Assembly: GCA_030540655.1 (NCBI GenBank)
Contig: JAUNVT010000008.1
Span: forward strand, 1 to 53,138
DNA from: Rhodobacterales bacterium
Lineage (GTDB): Bacteria; Pseudomonadota; Alphaproteobacteria; Rhodobacterales; Rhodobacteraceae
DNA: 53,138 bases
Direction: 5' to 3'
Position numbers and translations under genes: made by a program. A model generated the notes under the pieces. The model did not search any database. It was not told the origin of the DNA and was given only the letters and a program-made list of their open reading frames with translations. Positions within the stretch are counted from its first letter, which is position 1. Each line of letters begins with the position of its first letter. Positions 9,994 through 19,755 of the stretch are shown piece by piece.

Positions 9994-11265
9994 TCAGCCT
10001 GCGCTGGCGCTTTCCTTTTTTTTGCTGTTCTCAGAATAGATCATCAGCGGGGCCGCGTCTGAATTCACAGCCTCCTCGTTGACAACCACTTCTTCGACAT
10101 TATTCATGCTGGGAACCTCGAACATCGTATCCAGCAAAATGTCCTCCAGGATCGAGCGAAGCCCGCGCGCACCTGTCTTGCGTGTGATGGCGCGCTTGGC
10201 GATTGCCGTCAGCGCATCATCGGTGAAGCTCAGCTTGACGTTCTCCAGATCAAACAGACGCTGGTATTGCTTGACCAAGGCATTCTTCGGCTGGGTCAGG
10301 ATCGTGATCAGCGCATCCTCATCCAGATCCTCCAGCGTCGCGATGACGGGCAAGCGCCCCACGAACTCGGGGATCAAGCCAAATTTCAGCAGATCCTCGG
10401 GCTCCAGGTCCTTGAACACCTCGCCGATCCCGCGGTCATCCCTGTCGCGCACATCCGCGCCAAAGCCCATCGCCGACCCCTTGCCGCGCGCCGAGATGAT
10501 CTTGTCCAGACCTGCGAAGGCGCCCCCACAGATGAAGAGGATGTTCGTGGTATCCACTTGCAGGAATTCCTGCTGCGGATGCTTGCGTCCGCCTTGCGGC
10601 GGTACGGCGGCCACGGTTCCTTCCATCAGCTTCAGCAGCGCCTGCTGCACGCCCTCTCCCGACACGTCACGGGTGATCGAAGGATTTTCGGACTTGCGCG
10701 TGATCTTGTCGACTTCGTCGATATAGACGATGCCGCGCTGCGCCCGCTCCACGTTATATTCGGACGCCTGCAGAAGCTTGAGGATAATGTTCTCCACATC
10801 CTCGCCCACGTAGCCGGCTTCAGTCAAAGTCGTCGCGTCAGCCATGGTGAAAGGCACATCAAGGATCCGCGCCAGCGTCTGCGCCAGCAATGTCTTGCCG
10901 CAGCCGGTGGGGCCGATCAGCATGATGTTGGATTTCTGCAGCTCGACCTCTCCGCTTTTGCCGGAGTTGTTGAGGCGCTTGTAGTGGTTATGAACCGCAA
11001 CCGACAGCACCCGCTTGGCCGTAGCTTGTCCAATGACATAATCATCCAGCACATCGCAAATCTCGCGCGGTGCAGGAACGCCGTCAGAAGATTTCAGCCC
11101 TGCGCTGCGCGTTTCTTCGCGGATGATGTCCATGCACAGTTCGACGCATTCATCGCAGATGAAGACTGTCGGGCCGGCGATCAGCTTGCGTACCTCATGC
11201 TGGCTCTTGCCGCAGAAGCTGCAATAGAGCGTGTTCTTGCTGTCGCTGCCTGAATTATTCGACAT
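9994..11265 (-). CDS. clpX: ATP-dependent Clp protease ATP-binding subunit
   Basis: The 423-residue AAA+ unfoldase delivers tagged substrates to ClpP. An N-terminal zinc-binding domain uses C15, C18, C37 and C40. Walker A is GPTGCGKT (about 118-125), Walker B is [10 protein letters not shown], and the ClpP-docking region and sensor motifs ([29 protein letters not shown]) are present. It lies 135 bp downstream of clpP on the same strand, separated by a GC-rich hairpin. In Caulobacter relatives ClpXP controls cell-cycle regulators such as CtrA. Confidence 0.98.
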   Translation of the reverse strand: MSNNSGSDSKNTLYCSFCGKSQHEVRKLIAGPTVFICDECVELCMDIIREETRSAGLKSSDGVPAPREICDVLDDYVIGQATAKRVLSVAVHNHYKRLNNSGKSGEVELQKSNIMLIGPTGCGKTLLAQTLARILDVPFTMADATTLTEAGYVGEDVENIILKLLQASEYNVERAQRGIVYIDEVDKITRKSENPSITRDVSGEGVQQALLKLMEGTVAAVPPQGGRKHPQQEFLQVDTTNILFICGGAFAGLDKIISARGKGSAMGFGADVRDRDDRGIGEVFKDLEPEDLLKFGLIPEFVGRLPVIATLEDLDEDALITILTQPKNALVKQYQRLFDLENVKLSFTDDALTAIAKRAITRKTGARGLRSILEDILLDTMFEVPSMNNVEEVVVNEEAVNSDAAPLMIYSENSKKKESASAG

Positions 11266-11298
11266 GATCTACCTTTCGGGCCGTGCGTTGCAAATCAG

Positions 11299-11320
11299 GG
11301 CCCGCCTCGGACGGCGGGCC
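11299..11320. other. GC-rich 8-bp hairpin between clpP and clpX
   Basis: GGCCCGCC (11299-11306) pairs perfectly with GGCGGGCC (11313-11320) around a 6-nt loop. No T-run follows on the minus strand, so it is not a standard terminator for clpP. It may attenuate read-through or protect the upstream mRNA end, which would uncouple clpP and clpX levels. Confidence 0.5.
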
Positions 11321-11400
11321 AAGGGCTTGTCTAACTTAAGGCAGGCGCCGGGCGGCGACAATCGCAAAATTCGGCGCCAGCAACCCGTGGCCTTTTTCCT

Positions 11401-12042
11401 TTAAGACTTGGGCTTTTCATCATCTTCCGGCTTGATGCGGTTTTCCACGATCTCGTCGATCAGGCCCCAGTCCTTGGCCTGTTCGGGCGACATGAAGTTA
11501 TCACGTTCCAACGCCTCCTCGACCTTTTGCAAACTCTGGCCGGTATGTTTCACATATATCTCGTTCAGGCGTTTTTTCAATTTCAACGTCTCTTCGGCGT
11601 GGATCATGATATCGGTGGCCTGACCCTGATAGCCCCCCGACGGCTGGTGCACCATGATGCGGCTGTTGGGCAGCGAAAACCGCATTCCCGGCGCGCCCGC
11701 TGTCAAAAGCAGCGATCCCATGGATGCCGCCTGCCCGATCACCAGCGTCGATACCTTGGGGCGGATATACTGCATCGTGTCATAGATCGACAGGCCCGAG
11801 GTGACGACACCGCCGGGACTGTTGATATACATGCTGATTTCCTTCGACGGATTCTCAGCCTCAAGGTGCAGCAACTGCGCCACGATCAGGCTGGACATGC
11901 CATCATGAACCGGGCCGCTCAGGAAAATGATCCGCTCTTTCAAAAGGCGCGAGAAAATGTCGTAGGCCCGCTCGCCCCGGCTGGTCTGTTCGACCACCAT
12001 CGGCACGAGGGTATTCATATAGGTGTCCATTGGGTCTGTCAT
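11401..12042 (-). CDS. clpP: ATP-dependent Clp protease proteolytic subunit
   Basis: The 213-residue serine protease forms the tetradecameric chamber used with ClpX or ClpA. The catalytic triad is visible as S107 (GQAASMGS), H132 (MVHQPSGG) and an Asp near residue 181. [20 protein letters not shown] forms the oxyanion region. I chose the ATG at 12042 because AAGGCGG lies 5 nt before it. An ATG 9 codons earlier lacks an SD. It lies upstream of clpX on the same strand. Confidence 0.97.
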   Translation of the reverse strand: MTDPMDTYMNTLVPMVVEQTSRGERAYDIFSRLLKERIIFLSGPVHDGMSSLIVAQLLHLEAENPSKEISMYINSPGGVVTSGLSIYDTMQYIRPKVSTLVIGQAASMGSLLLTAGAPGMRFSLPNSRIMVHQPSGGYQGQATDIMIHAEETLKLKKRLNEIYVKHTGQSLQKVEEALERDNFMSPEQAKDWGLIDEIVENRIKPEDDEKPKS

Positions 12043-12150
12043 ATTCCGCCTTGCCTGCTGAAGTGCCACTGATCCTTATCTGACCAGATCCTAAAAGAGT
12101 CTTAGTGTCGCGCCCATTTGGCTGCAAGGGCACGGCGGTGTTTTGTCGCC

Positions 12151-13785
12151 TTACCCGTCTGCTCCGCTTTCGCGCCCAATCGTGCGGCAAAGGAGCAGCA
12201 CGGGAATCAAACCAAAACCCACAAGCGCGAGCGATGGGACCGCTGCCTCGCGCAGTCGCTCGTCGGAGGCAAGGCGGAAGGCCTGCACGGCCAGCGTGTC
12301 GAAGTTGAACGGATGCAGGATCAGCGTTGCGGGCAGTTCCTTCATCACGTCAACGAACACGATCAGCAGCGCCGTCAGCACCGATGTGCGCGCCACGGGC
12401 AGATGCACCTTCCACAGCAGCTTGGCCGAGCCTTTGCCGAGGCTGCGCGCGATCGCGTCATAATGCCTTGGGACCGTCGCCATGCCGCTGTCATAGGCAT
12501 TGAGCGCAGCCGCCATGAACCGCGCCATATATGCCATCACCATCAGCCAGATCGATCCGGTGATCAGCAGCCCGGTGCGGATGCCGAAATTACTCCGCAT
12601 GAAGCCATCCACTGCATTATCGAGCCCCGCCATCGGCACCATGAGCCCCACGGCAATCACACCGCCCGGAACCGCATATCCTAGCCCCGCCCCCACAACC
12701 AGCGCGCGCGAGGTTCGCCCCGGACTGGTGCGTGCACGAAATCCGATCAGGACCGCGCCCGCCACTGTCAGCAGCGACGCGACAGAGGCAAGCGTAACGG
12801 AATTGCGCATCAGTCCAACATATCGTGGCTGGATCAGGCTTTGTCCCGACCCCCATGCCATGACGCCAAGCATCACCACGGGGATGAGGAACCCCAGCAA
12901 TACGGGAAGCAGGCAAAGGGCCGCAGCCCCCCACCCCTTCCACCCGGTCAGTTGCGGCTTGCTCAATACCTCGAATCGGGCTCCGCCCTTGGATGCACGG
13001 CGGGCACGGCCGCGCTGCGCGCGCTCCAGCCCCGCCAGCAACAGCGCGAAGGCCAGCAAACACAGCGCCAGTTGTGCCGCTGTTGCGCGCTCACCCAAGG
13101 AAAACCACGCCTGATAGATGCCCGTCGCAAAGGTCTGCACGTTGAAAAACGCCACGGTGCCGTAATCGGCAATCGTCTCCATTATCGCCAGCAGCGCGCC
13201 CCCCATGATCGCCGGGCGCGCCATTGGCAGCGCCACCGTCCAGAAGGCGCCCAGCGGCGTGCGGCCCAGCGTGCGTGCCACCAGAAACGCGTTCGAGCTT
13301 TGCTGGCGGAAGGATGCGCGCGCCAAAAGATAGACGTAAGGATAGAGCACCATCGTCAGCATCAAGGCAGCGCCGCCAAGGCTGCGGATTTCGGGGAACC
13401 AGTAATCGCGGGGGCCCCAGCCGGTAACGTCCCGCAGCAAGGTCTGCACCGGGCCCGGATGATCCAGAAGCGACGTGTACGCATAGGCCAGCACATAAGC
13501 TGGAAAGGCGAGCGGCAATGCCAGTGCAACCTCCAGCCAGCGCACGCCCGGAAACCGGTAGACGGTGACCATCCACGCTGTCGCCGTGCCGATCACCGCG
13601 GCGCCGCTGCCCACGATCACCACCAAAGCCAGCGTGTTGGCGGTGTAGCGCGGCAGAACCGTCGCCAGCACGTCGCGCCATGTCTGCAGATCGCCCCCCA
13701 GCGCGGCCAGAGCCGCGGCAAGGATGGGCGCCACACACAATGCGGCTACGGCCCAGGCCAGCCGGTACATCAGCCGTTCGGTCAA
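12151..13785 (-). CDS. ABC transporter permease, Fe(III)/thiamine type (FbpB/SfuB-like)
   Basis: The 544-residue protein is a duplicated permease with about 12 hydrophobic helices and two EAA loops (ARTLGRTPLGAFWTVALPMARPA near 170-192, and ARSLGKGSAKLLWKVHLPVARTS in the second half). This layout is typical of FbpB/SfuB/AfuB, which import ferric iron with a periplasmic binding protein. Neither the binding protein nor the ATPase gene is adjacent, so substrate is unproven. It ends 108 bp from clpP. Alternatives are thiamine (ThiP) or 2-aminoethylphosphonate permeases of the same architecture. Confidence 0.85.
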   Translation of the reverse strand: MTERLMYRLAWAVAALCVAPILAAALAALGGDLQTWRDVLATVLPRYTANTLALVVIVGSGAAVIGTATAWMVTVYRFPGVRWLEVALALPLAFPAYVLAYAYTSLLDHPGPVQTLLRDVTGWGPRDYWFPEIRSLGGAALMLTMVLYPYVYLLARASFRQQSSNAFLVARTLGRTPLGAFWTVALPMARPAIMGGALLAIMETIADYGTVAFFNVQTFATGIYQAWFSLGERATAAQLALCLLAFALLLAGLERAQRGRARRASKGGARFEVLSKPQLTGWKGWGAAALCLLPVLLGFLIPVVMLGVMAWGSGQSLIQPRYVGLMRNSVTLASVASLLTVAGAVLIGFRARTSPGRTSRALVVGAGLGYAVPGGVIAVGLMVPMAGLDNAVDGFMRSNFGIRTGLLITGSIWLMVMAYMARFMAAALNAYDSGMATVPRHYDAIARSLGKGSAKLLWKVHLPVARTSVLTALLIVFVDVMKELPATLILHPFNFDTLAVQAFRLASDERLREAAVPSLALVGFGLIPVLLLCRTIGRESGADG

Positions 13786-14033
13786 GAAAAATCCCCAGAC
13801 ACCAGGCGCCTATGCCTGAGCGTTTTGATCAATAATCACGGCTTGGGCAGGGGTCAAGGGCGCGGCAGTGGCCTGGCGGCGCTATGTACCGCAGAAGGTG
13901 GTGCATTCACGGTCCTGCCGCGTCGGCGGCAGGACGCCGGACTTTACATGGATGGGAATTCGGGACAACGTGACGCATCCGAGTGCGCGGACTGACATCA
14001 ACTGCGCCTATCAACATCCGGGGGGAATATTTC

Positions 14034-15578
14034 ATGAGATTACTTCGCACCTTTGCCACAGCGACCGCCACTGCACTGCTTCTGAGCGCATCCAGCATGG
14101 TTTCAGCGCAGACGCTGAACTTCGCCTATGATGCAGACCCGGTATCGATGGACCCTCATGAGCAACTCTCCGGGGGCACCCTGCAACTGAGCCATATGGT
14201 ATTTGACCCGCTGGTGCGGTGGAATTCCGACTACGACTTTGATCCACGCCTTGCAACCGAATGGGAGCGCGTGGACGATACCACCATGCGCTTCACCCTG
14301 CGCGAAGGGGTCAAGTTCCACTCGGGCAATCCGATGACCGCGGATGACGTCGTGTGGACCATCGAACGGCTGAAGACCTCGCCGGATTTCAAGGCCATTT
14401 TCGCCAACTGGAAAACCGCCACCGCGATTGATGACACCACCGTCGAGATCAAGACCAAAGGTCCCAGCCCCCTGCTGCTGAACATCGCCACCTATGTCTT
14501 TCCAATGGACAAGAAGTTCTACGAGGAAGGCGGGCCTGAAATCACCAAGCATGGCGACAGCTTTGCGTCGAAAAACATCTCGGGCACCGGTCCCTTCATC
14601 GTGACCGAACGCGAGCAGGGCGTGAAGATGGTGTTCAAGCGCAACCCCGATTACTGGGATACGGACAGCCCCGGCAACGTCCAGACCGCCATCCTGACCC
14701 CGATCAAGGAGGCGCCGACCCGCGTGGCGGCCCTGCTCTCGGGTGACGTCGATTTCATCGCCCCCGTTCCGCCCACCGATCTTGACCGGATCCGCAATGA
14801 CAAGAACACCGATCTGGTCACATTGAGCGGAACGCGCATCATCACGCTGCAAATGAACGGCAAACGGAACGAGGCACTGGCCAATCCCAAGGTCCGTCTG
14901 GCGATGGTCAACGCGATCAACAACACAGGCATCGTGGACAAGATCATGAAAGGTTTCGCCACAGTCGCCGCCCAGAACTCGCCGGAGGGTTATGTCGGCC
15001 ACAACCCCGACCTCAAGCCCCGTTTTGATCTGGAAAAGGCAAAGGCGCTGATGGAAGAGGCCGGTTACGCCGACGGTTTCTCGGCCTCCATGATCTGTCC
15101 CAACAACCGGTACGTGAACGATTACAAGATTTGCGAGGCCGCCGCCGCGATGCTGGCCCAGATCAAGATCAAGGTCGATCTGACGACCCTGCCCAAGGCG
15201 CAGTTCTGGCCAAAATTCGATGAACGCGCCGCCGACATCATGATGATCGGCTGGCATGCCGATACTGAGGATTCGGCAAATTTCTTTGAATTCCTCAACA
15301 TGACCCCGGATCCGGAGACCGGCGCGGGACAGTATAACTCGGGCAACTACTCCAACCCCAAGGTGGATGAGATGACCCAAGCCTCGCTGGATGAAACCGA
15401 TCCCGACAAGCGTGCGAAAATCCTGCAGGATATAGAGAAGATCCTCTATGATGATGCCGCATTCGTTCCGCTGCACTGGCAGGATCTGGCATGGGCCGCG
15501 CGCAAGGGCGTCGATATCGAGCCGATCCTAAACGTGATGGATTTCCCTTATCTGGGCGATCTGGTCATTGAGGATTGA
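14034..15578 (+). CDS. dppA: Peptide ABC transporter substrate-binding protein (family 5)
   Basis: A 514-residue SBP_bac_5 protein with a Sec signal peptide (MRLLRTFATATATALLLSA, cleavage likely after VSA). It shows the family signature LATEWERVDDTTMRFTLREGVKFHSGNPMTADDV in pieces, plus NPDYWD and PLHWQDLAWAARKGV. It captures dipeptides or oligopeptides in the periplasm for the DppBCDF pump encoded next. The ATG at 14034 has a GGGGGA SD 7 nt upstream. A frame open 17 codons earlier is not used. A stem-loop separates it from dppB. The precise peptide class cannot be read from sequence. Confidence 0.93.
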   Translation: MRLLRTFATATATALLLSASSMVSAQTLNFAYDADPVSMDPHEQLSGGTLQLSHMVFDPLVRWNSDYDFDPRLATEWERVDDTTMRFTLREGVKFHSGNPMTADDVVWTIERLKTSPDFKAIFANWKTATAIDDTTVEIKTKGPSPLLLNIATYVFPMDKKFYEEGGPEITKHGDSFASKNISGTGPFIVTEREQGVKMVFKRNPDYWDTDSPGNVQTAILTPIKEAPTRVAALLSGDVDFIAPVPPTDLDRIRNDKNTDLVTLSGTRIITLQMNGKRNEALANPKVRLAMVNAINNTGIVDKIMKGFATVAAQNSPEGYVGHNPDLKPRFDLEKAKALMEEAGYADGFSASMICPNNRYVNDYKICEAAAAMLAQIKIKVDLTTLPKAQFWPKFDERAADIMMIGWHADTEDSANFFEFLNMTPDPETGAGQYNSGNYSNPKVDEMTQASLDETDPDKRAKILQDIEKILYDDAAFVPLHWQDLAWAARKGVDIEPILNVMDFPYLGDLVIED

Positions 15579-15586
15579 TATATGTA

Positions 15587-15611
15587 GCGGGCCGGTATCA
15601 CACTGGCCCGC
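15587..15611 (+). other. Intercistronic stem-loop between dppA and dppB
   Basis: GCGGGCC (15587-15593) pairs with GGCCCGC (15605-15611). Two further inner pairs (one G-U) give a 9-bp stem with a 7-nt loop, 8 nt after the dppA stop. No T-run follows. Such hairpins after binding-protein genes commonly protect the upstream mRNA from 3' exonucleases or cause partial termination, giving more binding protein than permease. Confidence 0.6.
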
Positions 15612-15698
15612 CACACAACTGCCCTTCCCGCTTGACGCGACCGGCCGCCTGCGCGTAGACGCCCGCATCCTCCAGCTCTTGCCAGAGACGATAACACC

Positions 15699-16685
15699 AT
15701 GCACATCATCGCATTCCTTATCCGGCGCGCCATTCAGGCGGTGATCGTGATGTTCGTCATTTCATTGATCGGGTTTTCGATACAGGACAATCTGGGCGAT
15801 CCGCTGCGCGAACTGGTGGGTCAGTCGGTGTCAGAGGCCCAGCGCCAGACGATGCGCGACAATCTGGGCCTGAACGATCCTTTTCTGGTCCAATACGGCC
15901 GTTTTCTGGGCAAGGCCGTGCAGGGCGATCTTGGCAATTCCTATTTCTTCAAACGTCCGGCACTGGACGTCATTCTGGATAAATTTCCCGCAACGTTCGA
16001 GCTGGTTCTCGGCTCGGTGGTCATCTTTCTCGCGCTGTCCATACCGGGCGGTATCTACTGCGCCATCAACCACGACAAATGGCTGGCCAAGACGATCATG
16101 ACGGCCTCGATTATCGGCATATCGATTCCGGTGTTCCTGACGGCGATCCTGCTGGTCTGGGTATTCGGCGTGGAACTTGGCTGGCTGCCCGCCTTTGGAC
16201 GCGGCAGCACCGTGAGGCTGCCATGGGGCTGGGATACGGGGTTTCTGACGCTCGACGGTCTGGCGCATCTGATCCTGCCATGCATAGCGCTTTCATCAAT
16301 CATGCTGCCGCTCTTCATCCGCCTTATCCGTGCCGAGATGATGGAGGCGATGGGCACCGACTATGTCCGCTTTGCCAAGGCCAAGGGGCTGTCAACCGCG
16401 CGCGTGCGCTATGTCCATGCATTTCGCAATACGCTGCTGCCCGTCGTCACCGTCGGCGGTCTTATGATCGGCACGCTGATCGCCTACACGATCCTGACGG
16501 AGACGGTGTTCCAGTGGCCGGGCATGGGTTTCCTGTTTCTTGAAGCGGTCAACCGCGTCGATACTCCGCTGATCATCGCCTATATCATCGTCGTCGGCCT
16601 GATTTTCGTTGTGGTCAATACCATTGTCGATTTTGTCTACACGCTCATCAACCCGATGGTGAAACTGCCCGGAGCCAAATCATGA
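15699..16685 (+). CDS. dppB: Dipeptide/oligopeptide ABC transporter permease
   Basis: The 328-residue inner-membrane protein has six hydrophobic segments and the DppB-type N-terminus (FLIRRAIQAVIVMFVISLIGFSI). The EAA loop is YVRFAKAKGLSTARVRYVHAFRNTLLPVVT. It contains ELGWLPAFGRGS between helices, usual in this family. Its last 4 bp overlap dppC (ATGA), so the two permeases are translationally coupled. It pairs with DppC to form the channel. Confidence 0.94.
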   Translation: MHIIAFLIRRAIQAVIVMFVISLIGFSIQDNLGDPLRELVGQSVSEAQRQTMRDNLGLNDPFLVQYGRFLGKAVQGDLGNSYFFKRPALDVILDKFPATFELVLGSVVIFLALSIPGGIYCAINHDKWLAKTIMTASIIGISIPVFLTAILLVWVFGVELGWLPAFGRGSTVRLPWGWDTGFLTLDGLAHLILPCIALSSIMLPLFIRLIRAEMMEAMGTDYVRFAKAKGLSTARVRYVHAFRNTLLPVVTVGGLMIGTLIAYTILTETVFQWPGMGFLFLEAVNRVDTPLIIAYIIVVGLIFVVVNTIVDFVYTLINPMVKLPGAKS

Positions 16686-17590
16686 TCACCTGGCGCGGCT
16701 TTCTCAAACGCTTCCTGTCCGATCCGGTTGCCGTAGGCGCCGGAATCGTGCTGGCCATCCTGATCATCATGGCGGCTCTGGCACCTTGGATCGCGCCGCA
16801 AAATCCCTACGATCTGCTGCAACTGAACATCATGGACAGCGAAATGCCCCCCGCCTGGCGCGATGGCGGGGATGATCGGTTCTGGCTGGGCACGGATGCC
16901 CAAGGCAGGGGCGTCTACAGCACCATCCTCTATGGCACCGGAATATCTCTGCTGATAGGCATCGGCGCCGTCATCGTGCAGGGTATCCTTGGCGTCAGCC
17001 TTGGCCTCTGGGCGGGCTATCGCGGGGGCTGGGTCGACAGCTTCCTGATGCGCCTTGCCGACATCCAGATGTCGCTCTCCACCTTGATGATCGCCATCAT
17101 CGTACTGGCCTTGTTCCAGGCAGCGTTCGACGCCAATATCTACGCCAGATACGCGATTGTCATGCTGATCCTCATTATCGGCGTGGCCGAATGGCCGAAA
17201 TTCGCGCGCACGGTGCGATCGTCGGTCCTTGGCGAAAAGAACAAGGAATATGTCGATGCAGCCCGGGTGATCGGGCTGCCAGCGCGCAAGGTGATGTGGA
17301 TCCATATCCTGCCCAATACGCTGACACCCGTGCTGGTCATCTCCACCATTCAGGTGGCCGAGGCGATCATGACAGAAGCGGCGCTCAGCTTTCTTGGCCT
17401 TGGCATGCCGGTGGACAAACCATCGCTGGGTTCCCTGATTCGGTCGGGGTTCGAATTTATCTTTTCGGGCAGTTGGTGGATCACGCTTTACCCCGCCCTC
17501 GTGCTGGTCACGCTGGTGCTGGCGCTGAACCTCTTGGGTGACTGGCTGCGCGATACGTTGAACCCGAAACTGCGCCGGGGAGAGGACTGA
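16682..17590 (+). CDS. dppC: Dipeptide/oligopeptide ABC transporter permease
   Basis: The 302-residue DppC partner has the OppC_N start (FLKRFLSDPVAVGAGIVLAILIIMAALAPWIAP), WLGTDAQGRGVYSTILYGT, and an EAA loop EYVDAARVIGLPARKVMWIHILPN. SFLGLGMPVDKPSLGSLI is typical of the family C-terminal half. It overlaps dppB upstream (ATGA) and shares its stop with the dppD start (TGATG), indicating one translational unit. Confidence 0.94.
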   Translation: MITWRGFLKRFLSDPVAVGAGIVLAILIIMAALAPWIAPQNPYDLLQLNIMDSEMPPAWRDGGDDRFWLGTDAQGRGVYSTILYGTGISLLIGIGAVIVQGILGVSLGLWAGYRGGWVDSFLMRLADIQMSLSTLMIAIIVLALFQAAFDANIYARYAIVMLILIIGVAEWPKFARTVRSSVLGEKNKEYVDAARVIGLPARKVMWIHILPNTLTPVLVISTIQVAEAIMTEAALSFLGLGMPVDKPSLGSLIRSGFEFIFSGSWWITLYPALVLVTLVLALNLLGDWLRDTLNPKLRRGED

Positions 17591-18561
17591 TGGCACTTCT
17601 GGAAGTCACCGATCTGCACGTCGCCTTTCCGCGCGGCAAGAAGAACTGGGTCGAGGCGCTGCGCGGCGTCGATCTGACGCTGGAAAAGGGAGAGCGGCTG
17701 GGCGTTGTGGGCGAATCCGGCGCGGGCAAATCCATGCTGGCCTTCGCCATCCTGAACCTCATCGCCGATCCCGGCCGCGTGAGTCAGGGGAGCGTGATGT
17801 TTGACGGGCAAAATCTTCTGACCATGTCCGAACGACAGATAAGACGGATCCGCGGCAACCGCATTTCGATGATCTTCCAGGATCCAATGGTTACCCTGAA
17901 CCCGGTGCTCAGCATCGGTACCCAGATGATCGAGACGTTGAAGGCGCATCGCAGCATCAGCACCTTTGATGCCCATACCCTTTGCGTGGAAAAGCTGAAA
18001 CTGGTGGCGATCCCCTCCGCCGAATCCCGCATGGATGCCTACCCCCACGAACTGTCCGGCGGGCTGCGCCAGCGCGTGGTCATCGCCATCGCGCTCCTGA
18101 CCGATCCGGAACTGATCATCGCGGACGAGCCGACGACCGCGCTGGATGTAACCATTCAGGCTGAAATAATGTCGCTGATCCTGCAGCTCTGCCGCGAAAA
18201 TGACGTGGCGCTGATCCTGATCACACATGATCTGGGCGTGGTGGCCGAAGTCACGGAACGGCTGATGATCATGTATGCCGGCAAATGCGTCGAGACGGGC
18301 CGCACCCGCGACATCATCGACGCACCAAAACATCCTTATGCCGTGGGTCTGCTGAAAGCCTTGCCGCAAAATTCCGCGCGTGGGGCCAAGCTTTATCAGA
18401 TCCCCGGATCCATGCCGCCCATCACCAATCTGCCTTCAGGGTGCCCCTACCATCCACGTTGCGAACGGGCGACCGAGGAATGCCGCGCAACGATGCCGCC
18501 TCTCGAAAATGGCGTGGCCTGCTTCCACCCCATGCATAGCGATGCGGAGGCCGCGATATGA
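17590..18561 (+). CDS. dppD: Peptide ABC transporter ATP-binding protein
   Basis: The 323-residue ATPase carries Walker A GESGAGKS (about 39-46), a Q-loop ([12 protein letters not shown]), signature LSGGLRQRV and Walker [14 protein letters not shown] followed by the switch histidine in [11 protein letters not shown]. The C-terminal oligopeptide/dipeptide extension has [14 protein letters not shown], whose cysteines bind a 4Fe-4S cluster in some DppD proteins. Start and stop codons overlap its neighbours. Signature GGLRQ replaces the usual GGMRQ, a conservative change. Confidence 0.94.
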   Translation: MALLEVTDLHVAFPRGKKNWVEALRGVDLTLEKGERLGVVGESGAGKSMLAFAILNLIADPGRVSQGSVMFDGQNLLTMSERQIRRIRGNRISMIFQDPMVTLNPVLSIGTQMIETLKAHRSISTFDAHTLCVEKLKLVAIPSAESRMDAYPHELSGGLRQRVVIAIALLTDPELIIADEPTTALDVTIQAEIMSLILQLCRENDVALILITHDLGVVAEVTERLMIMYAGKCVETGRTRDIIDAPKHPYAVGLLKALPQNSARGAKLYQIPGSMPPITNLPSGCPYHPRCERATEECRATMPPLENGVACFHPMHSDAEAAI

Positions 18562-19529
18562 TCGATCCCATTGTTGAGACGCGCGGGCTCGAAGTGCGCT
18601 TTGCCTTGCCCTCCCATTTCCTCAGCCGCGAAAAGCCCGTTCTGCACGCTCTCTCGGGCGTCGACCTGCAGATCCGGCGGGGCGAGACGTTCTGCGTCGT
18701 GGGGGAGTCTGGCTGCGGCAAGACGACGCTCGGCCGCGCCATAATGGGCCTGCTGAAACCTTCGGCGGGCGAAATCTACTTTCGCGGACAGCGGATCGAC
18801 ACGATGGATGAGGGCACAAGAAAACCGATCCGCGCCGATATGCAGATGGTGTTTCAGAACCCCTACGCTTCCCTGAACCCGCGCCGTAACGTCTTCCAGA
18901 CGCTGGCTGAGCCGATTCGCCACCTGATGCCTGAGAAGTCGCAGGCCGACGTGCGCGCGCAGGTCGAGGATGTGCTGAACGCGACCGGTTGCGATCAAAG
19001 CTGGCAGCGCAAATTGCCGCATGAATTTTCCGGCGGCCAGCGCCAGCGGATCGCCATCGCGCGGGCGCTGGTCACCAATCCCGCTTTCGTCGTCGCGGAC
19101 GAGCCGATTTCCGCGCTGGATGTGTCGATCCAGGCGCAAATCCTGAACCTGCTCAACGATTTGCAGGATGAACGCGATCTGACCTACATGTTCATCACCC
19201 ATGATCTGAGCGTCGTGGAACATTTCGGTGACCGTGTGGTCGTCATGTATCTGGGCCAGATCATGGAACTGGCGCCGACCGGGAACATCTTCGATACGCC
19301 CAAGCATCCCTATACGCAGCTCTTGCTGGACGCGATTCCCAAGCTGGGCGGCGGGTCCTTTGATGCACCGCGCGCACCGGGCGAGCTGCCCGATCCGGTA
19401 AACCCTCCCCCCGGTTGCCCCTTTGCCCCGCGCTGCCCTCTTGCGCAGGATATCTGCCGCGCCGAACGGCCCCTTCTGCGGCCCATTGGCGACAGCGGCA
19501 CCATGGCCGCTTGCCACTTCGCCGAGTGA
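18558..19529 (+). CDS. dppF: Peptide ABC transporter ATP-binding protein
   Basis: The second ATPase (323 residues) has Walker A GESGCGKTT (about 54-62), Q-loop MVFQNPYASLNPR, signature FSGGQRQRI, Walker B FVVADEPISALDV and switch FITHDLSVVEH. The C-terminal extension has CPFAPRCPLAQDIC. With DppD it forms the heterodimeric motor of the peptide importer. It is the last gene of the operon. A 7-bp inverted repeat (19539-19545 with 19558-19564), without a T-run, follows the stop. Confidence 0.94.
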   Translation: MIDPIVETRGLEVRFALPSHFLSREKPVLHALSGVDLQIRRGETFCVVGESGCGKTTLGRAIMGLLKPSAGEIYFRGQRIDTMDEGTRKPIRADMQMVFQNPYASLNPRRNVFQTLAEPIRHLMPEKSQADVRAQVEDVLNATGCDQSWQRKLPHEFSGGQRQRIAIARALVTNPAFVVADEPISALDVSIQAQILNLLNDLQDERDLTYMFITHDLSVVEHFGDRVVVMYLGQIMELAPTGNIFDTPKHPYTQLLLDAIPKLGGGSFDAPRAPGELPDPVNPPPGCPFAPRCPLAQDICRAERPLLRPIGDSGTMAACHFAE

Positions 19530-19755
19530 TCCGCCTCTCAGGACAGCCCGCCTCCCCTGTCCTGCGCCCGCGACCGCAGTGACCTTCCCCATCGCAAAGC
19601 CCTCCCACTCCGCAGCAATTAACCAGTTCCATCGGCTACCCGGCCATTGCAACCTGTTGTTCTTTGGCCGCTCCTCGCCATATAGTTGACAAGAGCAAGA
19701 GCTGACTGACTGCAGCCAGGCGTATCAAAGCAGGAGGACCGCCATCCCGGGAACC

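Noticed and set aside
14103-15476. 457-codon minus-strand ORF opposite dppA
   Set aside because: Gly/His/Val-rich translation without family features. dppA has a signal peptide and the family 5 signature.
19539-19564. 7-bp inverted repeat after dppF as an intrinsic terminator
   Set aside because: A stem exists (CAGGACA with TGTCCTG), but the 12-nt loop and lack of a T-run make a Rho-independent terminator unlikely. It is mentioned only under dppF.
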